Shown here one piece after another: positions 22,559 to 32,508 of a stretch of 64,000 bases of DNA. Position 1 is the stretch's first letter. Each line of letters opens with the position of its first letter. Under the pieces are notes generated by a model. The model worked only from the letters and a program-made list of their open reading frames with translations, did not search any database and was not told the DNA's origin. Both the position numbers and the translations under genes were made by a program. The stretch comes from Edaphocola aurantiacus. Its GTDB lineage: Bacteria > Bacteroidota > Bacteroidia > Chitinophagales > Chitinophagaceae. The stretch is taken from positions 744,001 to 808,000 of the forward strand of contig NZ_VOSI01000002.1 in NCBI RefSeq assembly GCF_019797745.1, read 5' to 3'.

Positions 22559-25028
22559 AGAGCCCTTATCGGGAGCCGGTGAGCTGGAAACACTATTGCC
22601 CATCTGGAAGATTGAGCAGGATTGTATTCTTTCTAAAAAAGGGGATGTCACGATTGCGTTCCGTCTGCAGCATCCGGAGATCTTTACACTTTCAGGCAGT
22701 GAATACGATAATCTGCACCAGATCTGGTTAAAGGCTATAAAGGTCCTTCCGGCAGGAACGATCCTGCACCAGCAGGACTGGTTTACCAAACAAAACTATC
22801 GTTCTGCTTTTGGCGAGGATAGTAATTTCCTGGACAGGGCAAGTGAACTGCATTTTAACGAACGGCCATATCTGGCTCATGATAGTTTTTTGATGCTTAC
22901 CCTGAAGGCTAAAGACCGGCGGCCATCAACGTCTGCGGTATCCTCGCTGCTGAGAAAAAGCATGGTCAAAGAAAGCATTGATGCCAAAGGACTGCAACAA
23001 CTCCTTGATATTGTAGGACAATTCCGCAGTATCCTTTCTGATGGCGGATTCTTATCGCTGGAGCAATTACTGGAAAAAGATCTGGTTGGAACGGATGCAG
23101 TTCCCGGATTACTGGAGCGCTACCTGTTTCTGCTATCCAAAGAAGAAAAACCGGAACTAAAGGATATCACCTTTAAACCGGAATGGAAGGTAGGGGAGCA
23201 ATATTGCCAGCTGTACACGATGGCTGATACGGAAAATATGCCGGCAAGCTGTGGCCCTCAGAAACAATATGGTAAGTATTCTACCGACAAAACAAAGTTT
23301 GCGGTTGGTTTTGCCACACCGGTAGCGCAGTTATTACCGGTAAATCATATCTACAACCAATATATGGTGATAGCCGATACGACCAATACCTTAAAACGAC
23401 TGGAGGCCAAGAGAAAACGGATGCAGTCATTGGCTTTGTACAGCAGGGAAAATGCGATAGGTAAAGAAGCCATACAGGAGTATTTAAATGAAGCTATCGG
23501 TCAGGGACGCACGCTTATTAAAGCACATTTTAACCTGCTTTGCTGGACAGATGACCGGGAAGGTATTAAGGAACTGCGTAACCAGGCAGCATCTGCACTG
23601 GCAAAGATGGATGTTACCCCACACCTGGAAACCAGCGGTGCCCCACAGATCTGGTGGGCGGGGCTGGCCGGCAATGAAGGCGAACTGCCGGAAAATGATT
23701 GCTTTGACACCTTTGCCGAACAGGCGACCTGCTTTTTGAATATGGAAACGGCATACCGGAGTTCCAACAGTCCTTATGGTATCCGCTTTGGAGACCGCCT
23801 TACGGGTACTCCTGTATTGGTAGACCTCAGTTTTGAACCGATGTCCAAAGGTATTGTCAGTAACAGGAATAAACTCGTGGTTGGCGGATCGGGATCTGGT
23901 AAGAGCCTTCTGATGAATCATATCCTGCACACCAATGTCCAGCAGCAGGCCCATTGTGTGATTGTAGACGTAGGCCATAGCTACTCTGGTCTCTGCGAGC
24001 TGTTGGGGGGATACTATTTTACCTATAGGGAAGATGACCCGATCCGGTTCAATCCTTTTTACCTGCCACCGGGCGACATTCTGGATACCGAAAAGAAGGA
24101 AAGCATCAAGACTTTACTGGTGGCATTATGGAAACAGGCAGATGAGTCCTTCAGGCGAAGTGAATACGTAGCGATATCCAATGCCCTGCAATCCTATTAC
24201 ATATACCTGGGTAGCCATCCGGAGATATTTCCCTGCTTTAACAGCTTTTATGAATTCCTGCAGACTGAATTTGTAAAAGAGCTAGAAGCAGATCATGTCA
24301 AGGATAAGGATTTCGATATGCATAATTTCCTTTATGTGCTCAGGCCATTTTACCGGAACGGGGAGTTTGATTTTTTGCTCAATGCGACCGAGAACCTGGA
24401 TCTGCTGCACCAGCCATTTGTGGTCATAGAGCTGGACAATATTAAGGATCATCCTATCCTTTTTGGGATCGTGACCCTGATTACAATGGAGTTATTTATC
24501 TCAAAGATGCGTAAGCTAAAAGGTATCCGGAAGGTAATTGTGATTGAAGAAGCCTGGAAAGCCATCAGCAAAGGTGGCATGGCTGAATTTATGAAATACC
24601 TGTATAAAACGGTGCGCAAGCATTTTGGCGAAGCGGTCACGGTGACCCAGGAGCTGGATGATATTATCGGTAATGAGATTGTAAAGGATGCGATCATCAA
24701 TAGTGCGGATTGTAAGATTATACTGGACATGAAAAAGTACCAGAACAATTTTGAAGCCATACAGAAAGTGCTGGGCATGACCGATAAGGGGAGGGATCTG
24801 GTATTGTCGATCAATAAATCAAATGACCCGGCCTATCGCTATAGGGAAGTATTTATTGATCTGGGTGGGACTCAGATGAAAGTGTACCGTTACGAGCCAT
24901 CTCCTTATGAATATTATGCCTTTACTACGGAACAGAGTGAAAAGGTATTGGTAGAACAGTACGCCAAAAAATATGGCAGTATCCAGAAAGGAATCGCGGC
25001 ACTGGTGGCCGATCAGAAGAAAAAATAA
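22500..25028 (+). CDS. traG: TraG, VirB4-type conjugation ATPase
   Basis: The 842-residue protein has an N-terminal hydrophobic helix (~2-16), Walker A GGSGSGKS at 462-469, and Walker B KVIVIEEAWK at ~678-687. This is the VirB4 ATPase that powers pilus or channel assembly. It is the largest gene of the operon, and its start lies inside traF. Confidence 0.95.
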   Translation: MIIILILSGLLLAAVLLQSKEPLSGAGELETLLPIWKIEQDCILSKKGDVTIAFRLQHPEIFTLSGSEYDNLHQIWLKAIKVLPAGTILHQQDWFTKQNYRSAFGEDSNFLDRASELHFNERPYLAHDSFLMLTLKAKDRRPSTSAVSSLLRKSMVKESIDAKGLQQLLDIVGQFRSILSDGGFLSLEQLLEKDLVGTDAVPGLLERYLFLLSKEEKPELKDITFKPEWKVGEQYCQLYTMADTENMPASCGPQKQYGKYSTDKTKFAVGFATPVAQLLPVNHIYNQYMVIADTTNTLKRLEAKRKRMQSLALYSRENAIGKEAIQEYLNEAIGQGRTLIKAHFNLLCWTDDREGIKELRNQAASALAKMDVTPHLETSGAPQIWWAGLAGNEGELPENDCFDTFAEQATCFLNMETAYRSSNSPYGIRFGDRLTGTPVLVDLSFEPMSKGIVSNRNKLVVGGSGSGKSLLMNHILHTNVQQQAHCVIVDVGHSYSGLCELLGGYYFTYREDDPIRFNPFYLPPGDILDTEKKESIKTLLVALWKQADESFRRSEYVAISNALQSYYIYLGSHPEIFPCFNSFYEFLQTEFVKELEADHVKDKDFDMHNFLYVLRPFYRNGEFDFLLNATENLDLLHQPFVVIELDNIKDHPILFGIVTLITMELFISKMRKLKGIRKVIVIEEAWKAISKGGMAEFMKYLYKTVRKHFGEAVTVTQELDDIIGNEIVKDAIINSADCKIILDMKKYQNNFEAIQKVLGMTDKGRDLVLSINKSNDPAYRYREVFIDLGGTQMKVYRYEPSPYEYYAFTTEQSEKVLVEQYAKKYGSIQKGIAALVADQKKK

Positions 25029-25041
25029 GGGTATAGAGGTT

Positions 25042-25725
25042 ATGAAAAAACAAGCAAGAACAATGCTGGCGCTGCTGCTGATTGTAGTAATGGTTTGCGC
25101 ACCAGCGAAGCAGTCCCATGCGATTGGTATTTATGAAATCATAAAAGCGGCTGTTACCAAGGTAATTAAGGCTGTTGACCTGAAGATTCAGCGCATGCAG
25201 AACAAGACGATATGGTTGCAGAATGCTCAAAAAGAACTGGAGAACAAGATGTCCAAACTAAAACTTGGCGAGATATCGCAGTGGACAGAAAAACAGCGGC
25301 AACAGTATGATGCCTATTTCAAGGAGCTCTGGCGGGTAAAGAACGCCCTGGCAACTTATAAAAAGGTAAAGACTGTAACGCAGAGACAACTTCAGATTAT
25401 TGAAGAATACAGAAGGGCATGGTCGCTATTGCAAAAGGATAAGCATTTTGAGCCAAAGGAGCTGGAGTATATGTACAAAGTATATTCTGGAATGCTGGAA
25501 GAAAGTATGCGGAACCTCGATCAGCTCATACTGGTGATCAATTCTTTCCGTACACAAATGAGCGACGGGAAGCGTATGGAGCTTATTGCCCAGGTAGACA
25601 AGGATATGGAAACTACCCTTATTGACCTTAGGAAGTTCAGCGACCGCAATTTTCGCCTAAGTATTTCCCGGTCAGCTGATCAGAAAGAGGCCGATCACTT
25701 AAAGGAAATCTACGGTTTAAAATAA
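25042..25725 (+). CDS. TraI-like conjugation protein, copy 1
   Basis: Start chosen at ATG 25042 after AGAGG. The 227-residue product has a signal peptide (to about HA-IGIY) and a long helical body. The segment FEPKELEYMYKVYSGMLEES ... MSDGKRMELI aligns with the copy at 27709-28335. Bacteroidetes TraI-type proteins are periplasmic helical components of the transfer apparatus, sometimes annotated as TerB family; exact role unknown. Confidence 0.8.
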   Translation: MKKQARTMLALLLIVVMVCAPAKQSHAIGIYEIIKAAVTKVIKAVDLKIQRMQNKTIWLQNAQKELENKMSKLKLGEISQWTEKQRQQYDAYFKELWRVKNALATYKKVKTVTQRQLQIIEEYRRAWSLLQKDKHFEPKELEYMYKVYSGMLEESMRNLDQLILVINSFRTQMSDGKRMELIAQVDKDMETTLIDLRKFSDRNFRLSISRSADQKEADHLKEIYGLK

Positions 25726-25731
25726 GGTACT

Positions 25732-26142
25732 ATGAAACAAGAAAAACGGGGAAATTTATTGGCAGACAAGCTCAGGATGTTACTGAACCAAAAGGGATAC
25801 CGCAGACGCTTTACTCTAAGGGCAATCGGCAGGCGGCAATGTAGCGGTGAAATAACGGAATGCCTCGAGCAGTTTTTGGGCCAGCAGTGCTCTGGTATCG
25901 TATCGCTGGAACTGGAAACAATGGCCCCTTACAATGATCAGATTACCTGCCGTTTCGCTTTGGACTATGAGCCTGATAAGGGTTTTAAGATTAAGGAACT
26001 TACTGTAGGGAAGCCTGGCTATCCGTCCCGTACTTTTCCCTGCGCTACAGGCCAGGACATACCGGGGAGCATGAGCCTAGAAGGATTATTTAAAAAGCCA
26101 AAGCCCTGGGAATGGAATATGAAAGGCAAATACAGAATGTAG
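25732..26142 (+). CDS. Unknown 136-residue tra-region protein
   Basis: This small, basic, soluble protein begins 6 bp after TraI-like copy 1 and ends 16 bp before copy 2. It contains four cysteines (CSGEITEC, CSG, C in ITCRF region) without a clear metal motif. No family recognised; the position implies co-expression with transfer genes. Confidence 0.65.
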   Translation: MKQEKRGNLLADKLRMLLNQKGYRRRFTLRAIGRRQCSGEITECLEQFLGQQCSGIVSLELETMAPYNDQITCRFALDYEPDKGFKIKELTVGKPGYPSRTFPCATGQDIPGSMSLEGLFKKPKPWEWNMKGKYRM

Positions 26143-26158
26143 GACTGTAAAGAAGACG

Positions 26159-26812
26159 ATGATGAAAGGTGGAAAATGGATAGCATTGGGAGTAGTAAAC
26201 CTGCTGAGCCTGTCGGTATCAGCACAGACCTATGGCGAGCTTTTTAAGCAGAAGAAAACCCAGAAGAAATACCTGCTGGAGCAGATAGCGGCGCTACAGG
26301 CCTATAAGAAATACCTGGGTAGTGGCTATGGCATCGTTAAGGAAGGCTCCGGTCTGATCGGCAGTATTACCGGGGGAGAGTTTGACTTGCATCAGCGTTA
26401 TTTCCTGAGTCTGAAATCGGTAAATCCGGCGCTGCTTAAAAACGGAAAGGTGGATGCTATACTGCGTATGCAAAAGGAGATGGACCAAATGCGCATTGCG
26501 TATTGGAAGCAGGTAGGATTGGGTGATCTGTTTACCTCTGGCGAGCGTATTGCGATCAAGGGCCTCTTTGATGGAATGGCAAAAGATTGCAATGGACTAC
26601 TTAGCGAACTGGAAATGGTGCTTAATGATGGAAAGGTAGAGATGGGAGATGATGAACGGATCAGAAGAATTGACGGAATTTATAATGCAACCATCAGCCT
26701 TTACCAGCAACATAAGCGCACAGTGCGGGTGCTTGCATCACTTTCCACAGGCAGGCAGCAGGAACTAAAAGAAGTGGAATTATTAAAGAAAATTCAGCAA
26801 AAGGATCGCTGA
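26159..26812 (+). CDS. TraI-like conjugation protein, copy 2
   Basis: The 217-residue protein has an N-terminal signal peptide (cleavage near SVSAQ) and a helical body. It aligns well with copy 3 at 27709: both contain G-x-FDLH, a VNP motif, and (D/E)ERxRxIDxxY near the C-terminus. The two ATGs at 26159/26162 are equivalent. It is probably a periplasmic conjugation component. Confidence 0.75.
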   Translation: MMKGGKWIALGVVNLLSLSVSAQTYGELFKQKKTQKKYLLEQIAALQAYKKYLGSGYGIVKEGSGLIGSITGGEFDLHQRYFLSLKSVNPALLKNGKVDAILRMQKEMDQMRIAYWKQVGLGDLFTSGERIAIKGLFDGMAKDCNGLLSELEMVLNDGKVEMGDDERIRRIDGIYNATISLYQQHKRTVRVLASLSTGRQQELKEVELLKKIQQKDR

Positions 26813-26817
26813 AAATT

Positions 26818-27684
26818 ATGGAACACGTGAAGAAAGAGATGGTGGGTATGGTAACAGTAATTTCACTTGGATTGGGTATCCAGAGTACGGCCCTGTATTA
26901 TATGGCCAGCATGAACGAGATGCCAAAGGCAACGGTTGCAATCTTTTCTGATACCGGGAGAGAAAGTAGGGCAACTTATGATTATCTGAATTATTTACAG
27001 AACTGGCAGCAGCAGAACAAGGGTATTAAAATCGCCGTTTGCACAGAAAAGAACCTGTATCATGATCTGTTGTACTCAGGTCAGGGCAGCAGGTTTGCGT
27101 CTATACCAGCATTTACGAAAAATGAGAATGGCAAGGTAGGCATGCTCAAAAGGCAATGTACAGGGGATTATAAGATCAAATCGGTTGATAATTATATCCG
27201 GGATGAGATTTATGGGCTTCCTAAAGGGGCGAGGCGGCCTGTGACCAATGTTTGTATTGGTATTACCCTGGATGAAGCCGAACGGATGAGTATTCCAAGA
27301 GAACGGTGGAAGGTAAATGTATACCCATTTCTGGGAATGAAGGTGGACAGTTATGGGAATGTGGAGCGTATCCCCTGGACGGTACCGATGGACAGGGCGG
27401 CAGTGATAAAATGGTACCATCAAAAAGGACTTCCCGTGCCTCCGAAGTCAAGCTGTGTGTTTTGCCCTTACCAGTCAGATCATACCTGGGCGATGCGCAA
27501 AGCGCAGGCACCGGAGGATTTTGCTGATGCGGTAAGCGTGGATGAGGCCATACGGAACAGTACCCGACAAGGCGTGCATAACCCGGTTTACCTGCACCGG
27601 TCCTGCATCCCCCTGAGCGAGGTACAATTTGACCAGTCCCAAAAGGTAGAATGGGGAGAGTGCTCGGGCACCTGTCATACTTAG
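26818..27684 (+). CDS. PAPS-reductase/ATP-pyrophosphatase-like protein
   Basis: The 288-residue protein shows the N-type ATP pyrophosphatase P-loop SLGLGIQST (16-24), KRQCTGDYKIK (C114) and a C213-x2-C216 pair. This is the PAPS-reductase/DndC-like fold, which activates substrates by adenylation for sulfur transfer or reduction. No dnd partners or sulfate genes are nearby, so sulfate assimilation is unlikely. It sits between two TraI-like copies in the tra operon with only 5 bp to copy 2, making it co-expressed cargo. A second start at 26848 has the better ribosome binding site. Nucleic-acid modification is a possible role. Confidence 0.8.
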   Translation: MEHVKKEMVGMVTVISLGLGIQSTALYYMASMNEMPKATVAIFSDTGRESRATYDYLNYLQNWQQQNKGIKIAVCTEKNLYHDLLYSGQGSRFASIPAFTKNENGKVGMLKRQCTGDYKIKSVDNYIRDEIYGLPKGARRPVTNVCIGITLDEAERMSIPRERWKVNVYPFLGMKVDSYGNVERIPWTVPMDRAAVIKWYHQKGLPVPPKSSCVFCPYQSDHTWAMRKAQAPEDFADAVSVDEAIRNSTRQGVHNPVYLHRSCIPLSEVQFDQSQKVEWGECSGTCHT

Positions 27685-27708
27685 TATAGATGAATAAAAG
27701 GAAAGAAG

Positions 27709-28335
27709 ATGAAAAGATTGCTTTTACTACTGATAGGGGTTTGCTGCCTGCAGCTACACCTTGTTTCCGCCCAATCGGCGGAGGTGCAACAGTTGCTGCT
27801 GAACGTGGAGAAACTGGCCCAGTTTAAACAGATCCTCTCTGATATGAAAAAGGGTTACCAGGTGACCTATAAGGGCTATAATGCGATTAAGAACATATCG
27901 CAGGGGAATTTCGATCTGCATAAAACGTTTCTGGACGGCCTGCTTAAAGTGAACCCGGAAATTGCCCGTTACCGGAAAGTCGCCGAAATTATCCGTTTGC
28001 AGTCGGCAATCCTTTCAGAATATAAATCTGCTTATCAGAGGCTTACAGCTGGTGGTCGCTTCCGACCCGAAGAGATCAGGTACCTGCAGCAGGTATATAA
28101 AAACCTCTTTGATCAGAGTGTCGATAATTTGGAAGAGCTGGCCATGATCCTTACGGCAAGTAAGCTCAGGATGAGTGACGAGGAACGGTTAAGGTCCATA
28201 GACAGGCTTTATGAAGATATGGGCGGAAAGCTGGTCTTCCTGCGGAGATTTAATAAGCAGGCAACCGCCCTGGATCATAACCGGGCAAAAGCGCAAAGTG
28301 AACAGGTGTTAATTAAGAAAATGTACGGGAAATGA
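27709..28335 (+). CDS. TraI-like conjugation protein, copy 3
   Basis: The 208-residue protein has a signal peptide ending VSAQ and a helical body. It shares G-x-FDLH, VNP and MSDEERLRSIDRLY with copy 2, and FRPEEIRYLQQVY ... NLEEL with copy 1, so it bridges the three-member family. Its last 4 bp overlap traJ. Confidence 0.8.
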   Translation: MKRLLLLLIGVCCLQLHLVSAQSAEVQQLLLNVEKLAQFKQILSDMKKGYQVTYKGYNAIKNISQGNFDLHKTFLDGLLKVNPEIARYRKVAEIIRLQSAILSEYKSAYQRLTAGGRFRPEEIRYLQQVYKNLFDQSVDNLEELAMILTASKLRMSDEERLRSIDRLYEDMGGKLVFLRRFNKQATALDHNRAKAQSEQVLIKKMYGK

Positions 28336-29351
28336 AACATACACTATACAAGGGTAAATGGATTATTAGGGCAGCCTTTATGGTAATTACCAGCCTATTT
28401 GTTCCTCATATAAGTTATGGCCAGGCCATAGGAGATAGTCTTTATAGTTTTAATAGTGTACTGGAGCAGTTATTTAACCAGATGCTACCCTTATCGGGAA
28501 AGCTGGTTGATATAGGCAGGGCAATAGCCGGCTTTGCTGCACTCTGGTATATTTCAGTCAGGGTATGGAAAAATATGGCTAATGCCGAAAGTATCGATTT
28601 TTTTCCGTTGCTCAGGCCATTTGCCATAGGGCTTGCACTGCTTTTTTACCAGGATGTTATCGGGCTGATGAATGGGGTATTGCAGCCCTTGGAAACCGGA
28701 ACCAGGGAAATGGCTTCCGAATCACATAAAGCGATACAGGAACATATACGGCACCGGGAGGAGCAGGTGAAGGAAACCCCTCAGGATGTGATCTATCCAA
28801 ACGGTCTGCCGGAAACAGAAAAATATGAACAGCCTGATAATATCTCATCACAGGGCGGGGGCTTCTTCTCAGGACTACAGAGTGCCTTTAGCTTTAGTAT
28901 GATCACCCGAATGGTAAAGACATTTGTCAGTGAAATTGCCCATATCTTATACTCAGCGGCCAGTTTATGTATTAACGTTATCCGCACGTTTTACCTGCTG
29001 ATTCTGGCCATATTGGGACCTATTGTAATGGGGCTTAGTGTTTTTGACGGTTTTCAATCCTCGCTCAGTAATTGGTTTGCCCGCTATATCCATGTCTACC
29101 TCTGGCTACCGGTCGCTAATGTCTTTGGTGCGATCTGCTCGAAAATTCTCGAGAACATGATGGTGCTGGACGGTGATTTTTTGAGCTCAACAGCCTATAT
29201 CATCTTTATGGTTATAGCCATTGTAGGATATACTACAGTGCCTACGGTAGCAGGCTATATCGTCCAGGGTGGGGGCAATGACTCCCTGTTGGGTAAGATA
29301 AACGACAAAGTGCATCAGGGGGCAGCTTTGGCCGCAAAGGTGATCGTATAA
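28332..29351 (+). CDS. traJ: TraJ, VirB6-like inner-membrane protein
   Basis: The 339-residue protein has a signal-like N-terminus and about six hydrophobic helices, including GFAALWYISVRVWKNM and the C-terminal ISYTTVPTVAGYIVQGG-like end (VGYTTVPTVAGYIVQGGG). TraJ is the VirB6-type polytopic core of the conjugation channel. It overlaps the upstream gene by 4 bp (ATGA). Confidence 0.92.
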   Translation: MKHTLYKGKWIIRAAFMVITSLFVPHISYGQAIGDSLYSFNSVLEQLFNQMLPLSGKLVDIGRAIAGFAALWYISVRVWKNMANAESIDFFPLLRPFAIGLALLFYQDVIGLMNGVLQPLETGTREMASESHKAIQEHIRHREEQVKETPQDVIYPNGLPETEKYEQPDNISSQGGGFFSGLQSAFSFSMITRMVKTFVSEIAHILYSAASLCINVIRTFYLLILAILGPIVMGLSVFDGFQSSLSNWFARYIHVYLWLPVANVFGAICSKILENMMVLDGDFLSSTAYIIFMVIAIVGYTTVPTVAGYIVQGGGNDSLLGKINDKVHQGAALAAKVIV

Positions 29352-29393
29352 AAGCAAGTGTATTGTAGAGAAGAATGAAAAAGAGGAGAAATG

Positions 29394-30011
29394 ATGTTTA
29401 AGCACTTTAATAATATTGAAACAGCCTTCAGGCATGTGCGCCTGTTCACCTTTGTAGTTATTGCCGCCTGTATGGCCACCTGCTGTTTTGCGGTCTTTGA
29501 GAGTTACAAATTCGTTAGCCGGACACAGGAACGCATTTATCTGCTGGCTAATGGTAAAGCACTGGAAGCTTTTTCGGCAGATCGAAAGGATAATATTCCG
29601 GTAGAGGCAAAAGACCATATCAGGATGTTCCATCATTACTTTTTTACGCTGGACCCGGACGATAAAGTTATTGAACAAAATATAGGTAGGGCCTTGTACC
29701 TGGCTGATGGAACGGCTCGGAAACAATATGAAGATCTGAAAGAGGGTAATTTCTATTCCAGCATTATCAGCGGAAACATCAGCCAGAAAATTACGACGGA
29801 TAGTATTGCTCTGGACCTGCAGGAGCACCCCTATCGCTTCCGGTTTTATGGACAGCAGCAGATCATACGCCCCACAGCACTGGTTAATCGCAGTCTGATC
29901 ACCGAAGGCTATCTGCGTAACGTGAGCCGGTCAGATAATAATCCCCATGGGTTTCTTATCGAACGCTGGCATATTATCGATAACAGGGATATCAACTCCC
30001 AGAAACGGTAG
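29394..30011 (+). CDS. traK: TraK, VirB8-like protein
   Basis: Start at ATG 29394, after GAGGAG; an ATG three bases earlier is also possible. The 205-residue protein has one N-terminal transmembrane helix (~17-38) and a periplasmic domain with the family's VSRSDNNPHGFLIERW end. It is a VirB8-like assembly factor. Confidence 0.92.
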   Translation: MFKHFNNIETAFRHVRLFTFVVIAACMATCCFAVFESYKFVSRTQERIYLLANGKALEAFSADRKDNIPVEAKDHIRMFHHYFFTLDPDDKVIEQNIGRALYLADGTARKQYEDLKEGNFYSSIISGNISQKITTDSIALDLQEHPYRFRFYGQQQIIRPTALVNRSLITEGYLRNVSRSDNNPHGFLIERWHIIDNRDINSQKR

Positions 30012-30013
30012 TC

Positions 30014-30334
30014 ATGAAAAGGGAGCAAAAAACGGATAGCAGAAACAGCGTCAAAGATAAAATCGCCGAATGGATTGCGGGCTATATCGTTAGGGCCCAG
30101 ATAAGCATCAGCCGTCGCTTATCCCTTTGGGTACAGACGGGTAGTAAAGCCTTGGTGAAGGCTGTTTTCTTTACCCTGGTTACCATAGGGGTGATCGCAT
30201 ATGGCCACCTGCTCATCAGAGCATTGGGTAGTAGTAGCCATGTCACAGGTAGAAATAATATGATCAGGGTAAATCCATACCCTTCAATAAAGCATAAGCA
30301 TTTGGACAGTGTACAAATTGAAAAGAACAATTAA
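30014..30334 (+). CDS. traL: TraL-like small membrane protein (DUF3989)
   Basis: The 106-residue protein has a basic, amphipathic N-terminal half and one transmembrane helix (~48-68). Size, topology and position between traK and traM match Bacteroidetes TraL. It starts 2 bp after traK stops. Confidence 0.8.
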   Translation: MKREQKTDSRNSVKDKIAEWIAGYIVRAQISISRRLSLWVQTGSKALVKAVFFTLVTIGVIAYGHLLIRALGSSSHVTGRNNMIRVNPYPSIKHKHLDSVQIEKNN

Positions 30335-30346
30335 AAACAAAAGAAA

Positions 30347-31636
30347 ATGGAGCAACAAACAGCACAACTAGTAAAGAGAAAGAAGTTCCTTTTGGTACTT
30401 CCCCTGTTGGTACTGCCTTTTATTACCATGGCATTCTGGAAGCTTGGTGGTGGAAAGGGCACAACAGATCAAGAAGTAGCCGCTCATGAGGGCATCAACA
30501 AGGAACTGCCCGGAGCGCAGCTGGAGAGCGGTACCCTCGATAAGATGAGCCTGTACGGTAAATCCGCCCTTGACTCCGCAGGACAGCAGGGCATTGATTC
30601 AGGTAAGCTTGTCCTTGGGCCAGATTCAACAGGAGTATTTAGTATGGACTCTCCATATGGGGCTTACGGACCAGTTGGATTTGGCGGTCAGGGATATGGT
30701 GATCCCAATGAACAAAAGGTTCGTCAGCGTCTTGAAGAGCTGGAGCGGATTATGAGCATGCAAAATAATATGAGCGCCACCGATTTTAGCCAACAGTATA
30801 ACAGCAATCTTTATGGGGCTAGTGATGGATCTGTCGGGCGACTGGAACAAATGATGGGGCAGATGGCAGGACCTGCTGAGCCAGATCAGGAGCTCCAGGT
30901 TTTAGATGGCATGCTCGAAAAAATTATGGATATCCAGAATCCGGAACGTTCAAGGGAAAAACTAAGAGCTGCATCCCTGGAAAATCGAGGCGTAGTGTAT
31001 GCCGTAACCCGGCAAGCCAGGAGTAACGAAGTTGCTTACATGAAGCGCGATGAAAATGAGGCTGAAACAGCAGCCAGTCAAAAGGCAACGGATTTCCAAA
31101 AGGAAAACAGCTCAGAAACAAATGGATTTTATCATGTAGGTAATGGTAGTATGGAGCAGAGTAAAGAAATGAGCGCCATTCCGGCAGTGATACATGAAAG
31201 CCAGACGATTACTTCAGGCTCGAATATGAAGATGCGGCTTACAGAAGATATTTATATCAACGGTATTATGATACCCGCTGGCCAGTTTATCACGGGTACC
31301 TGTACTTTGAATGGTGAACGACTATCTGTTGCGATCAGTGGCATTCGCTATGGAAACTTCCTGTTACCGGTCAGATTATCGGTATTTGACCTTGATGGTG
31401 TGGAGGGAATCCGGATTCCAGGAGCAATTTCCAGGGATGTAGCTAAGGAAAGCTCTGAGAATGCCATACAATCTATGCAGTTTATGTCAATGGATCCGTC
31501 CATTGGGGCTCAGGCTGCAGGAGCAGGTATAGAGGCAGCAAAGAGCCTTTTTTCAAAGAAGGTAAAGCTGACCAAGGTGACCGTCAAAGCCGGACATCCG
31601 GTATTACTCTATGATCAACAATCTAATAAACAATAA
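30347..31636 (+). CDS. traM: TraM, VirB10-like channel protein
   Basis: The 429-residue protein has a transmembrane helix at ~13-31, a low-complexity Gly/Gln/Met-rich periplasmic stretch (~100-190) and a C-terminal VirB10-like domain (~275-429) with LTEDIYINGIMIPAGQFITG. TraM spans the periplasm and links inner and outer membrane complexes. Confidence 0.9.
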   Translation: MEQQTAQLVKRKKFLLVLPLLVLPFITMAFWKLGGGKGTTDQEVAAHEGINKELPGAQLESGTLDKMSLYGKSALDSAGQQGIDSGKLVLGPDSTGVFSMDSPYGAYGPVGFGGQGYGDPNEQKVRQRLEELERIMSMQNNMSATDFSQQYNSNLYGASDGSVGRLEQMMGQMAGPAEPDQELQVLDGMLEKIMDIQNPERSREKLRAASLENRGVVYAVTRQARSNEVAYMKRDENEAETAASQKATDFQKENSSETNGFYHVGNGSMEQSKEMSAIPAVIHESQTITSGSNMKMRLTEDIYINGIMIPAGQFITGTCTLNGERLSVAISGIRYGNFLLPVRLSVFDLDGVEGIRIPGAISRDVAKESSENAIQSMQFMSMDPSIGAQAAGAGIEAAKSLFSKKVKLTKVTVKAGHPVLLYDQQSNKQ

Positions 31637-31649
31637 AAATAATAATACA

Positions 31650-32483
31650 ATGAAACAGCTTTTATTATGGGCCATAGCCCTTTTTTGTACGGTTTCTGTA
31701 TCGGTAGCCCAACAAAAAGAGCCGATTAAGGCTAAGGAAATTATTACGGACTATCCACTGGACATCACCTGGCATAAAACAACGGTGCTGATATTTCCTG
31801 CTGCGATTCAGGATGCAGACCGTGGGGACCATTACGTGAAGGCGGAAAAAGCCGAGGGGGTAGAAAACATGCTGAAGGTAAAGGCCGGACAGCAGCATTT
31901 TTTACAAAGTAACCTCCATGTGGTCACTACAGATGGAAAGGTTTATGGTTTTACGGTTAATTATGCCGAAAACCCGAGTACCTATCTTATCGATATGGGT
32001 AAAGTTTATCCACATTCTCCGGTAACCTTTGAGGGGATTTCGCTCAACAGTAAAGAGCTGGAACTTAAAGCGGCCACCATTCGCGGGATAGCCCCATTTA
32101 TTTCGAAGGTAAAGCAGGATAAATATGATATGGACCTTAGACTTGAGGGCATTTTTGTAAAAGATGATGTACTGATGATGCATTATAAGATTAAAAATGG
32201 AAGCCAGATCCGTTATGATGGCGCAACACCCCGCTTTTATATCCGTGATAAGAAAAGAGCTAAGCGTACAGCAGTGCAAGATACTGAAGTAAAAGCGGTT
32301 TATGTGCAGCGTAGTGGTAAGCCAGAAGATCCGGAGGGACAATCGATTATAGTGGCCTTTCCCAAGTTTACGATAGCAGAAAACAAGTATTTCGTAACCG
32401 AATTTATGGAGCAAGGTGGAGATCGTAATCTGGAATGCCGCTTTGACCAGGGTAAACTATTGCAGGCAAAGACCCTGAATTAA
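31650..32483 (+). CDS. traN: TraN, VirB9-like protein
   Basis: Start at ATG 31650; a frame to 31611 lies inside traM and is rejected. The 277-residue protein has a signal peptide ending VSVAQ and a beta-rich periplasmic domain with the conserved DITWHKTTVLIFPAAI region. TraN is the VirB9-type outer-membrane core component. This is the last recognisable structural tra gene; traO, traP and traQ are not seen. Confidence 0.9.
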   Translation: MKQLLLWAIALFCTVSVSVAQQKEPIKAKEIITDYPLDITWHKTTVLIFPAAIQDADRGDHYVKAEKAEGVENMLKVKAGQQHFLQSNLHVVTTDGKVYGFTVNYAENPSTYLIDMGKVYPHSPVTFEGISLNSKELELKAATIRGIAPFISKVKQDKYDMDLRLEGIFVKDDVLMMHYKIKNGSQIRYDGATPRFYIRDKKRAKRTAVQDTEVKAVYVQRSGKPEDPEGQSIIVAFPKFTIAENKYFVTEFMEQGGDRNLECRFDQGKLLQAKTLN

Positions 32484-32508
32484 AAAACGCGATAAAGGGG
32501 AGGGGAAG

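Noticed and set aside
26818-27684. Sulfate-assimilation CysH or a DndC phosphorothioation gene
   Set aside because: No sulfate genes and no dnd partners are nearby; only the fold can be claimed.
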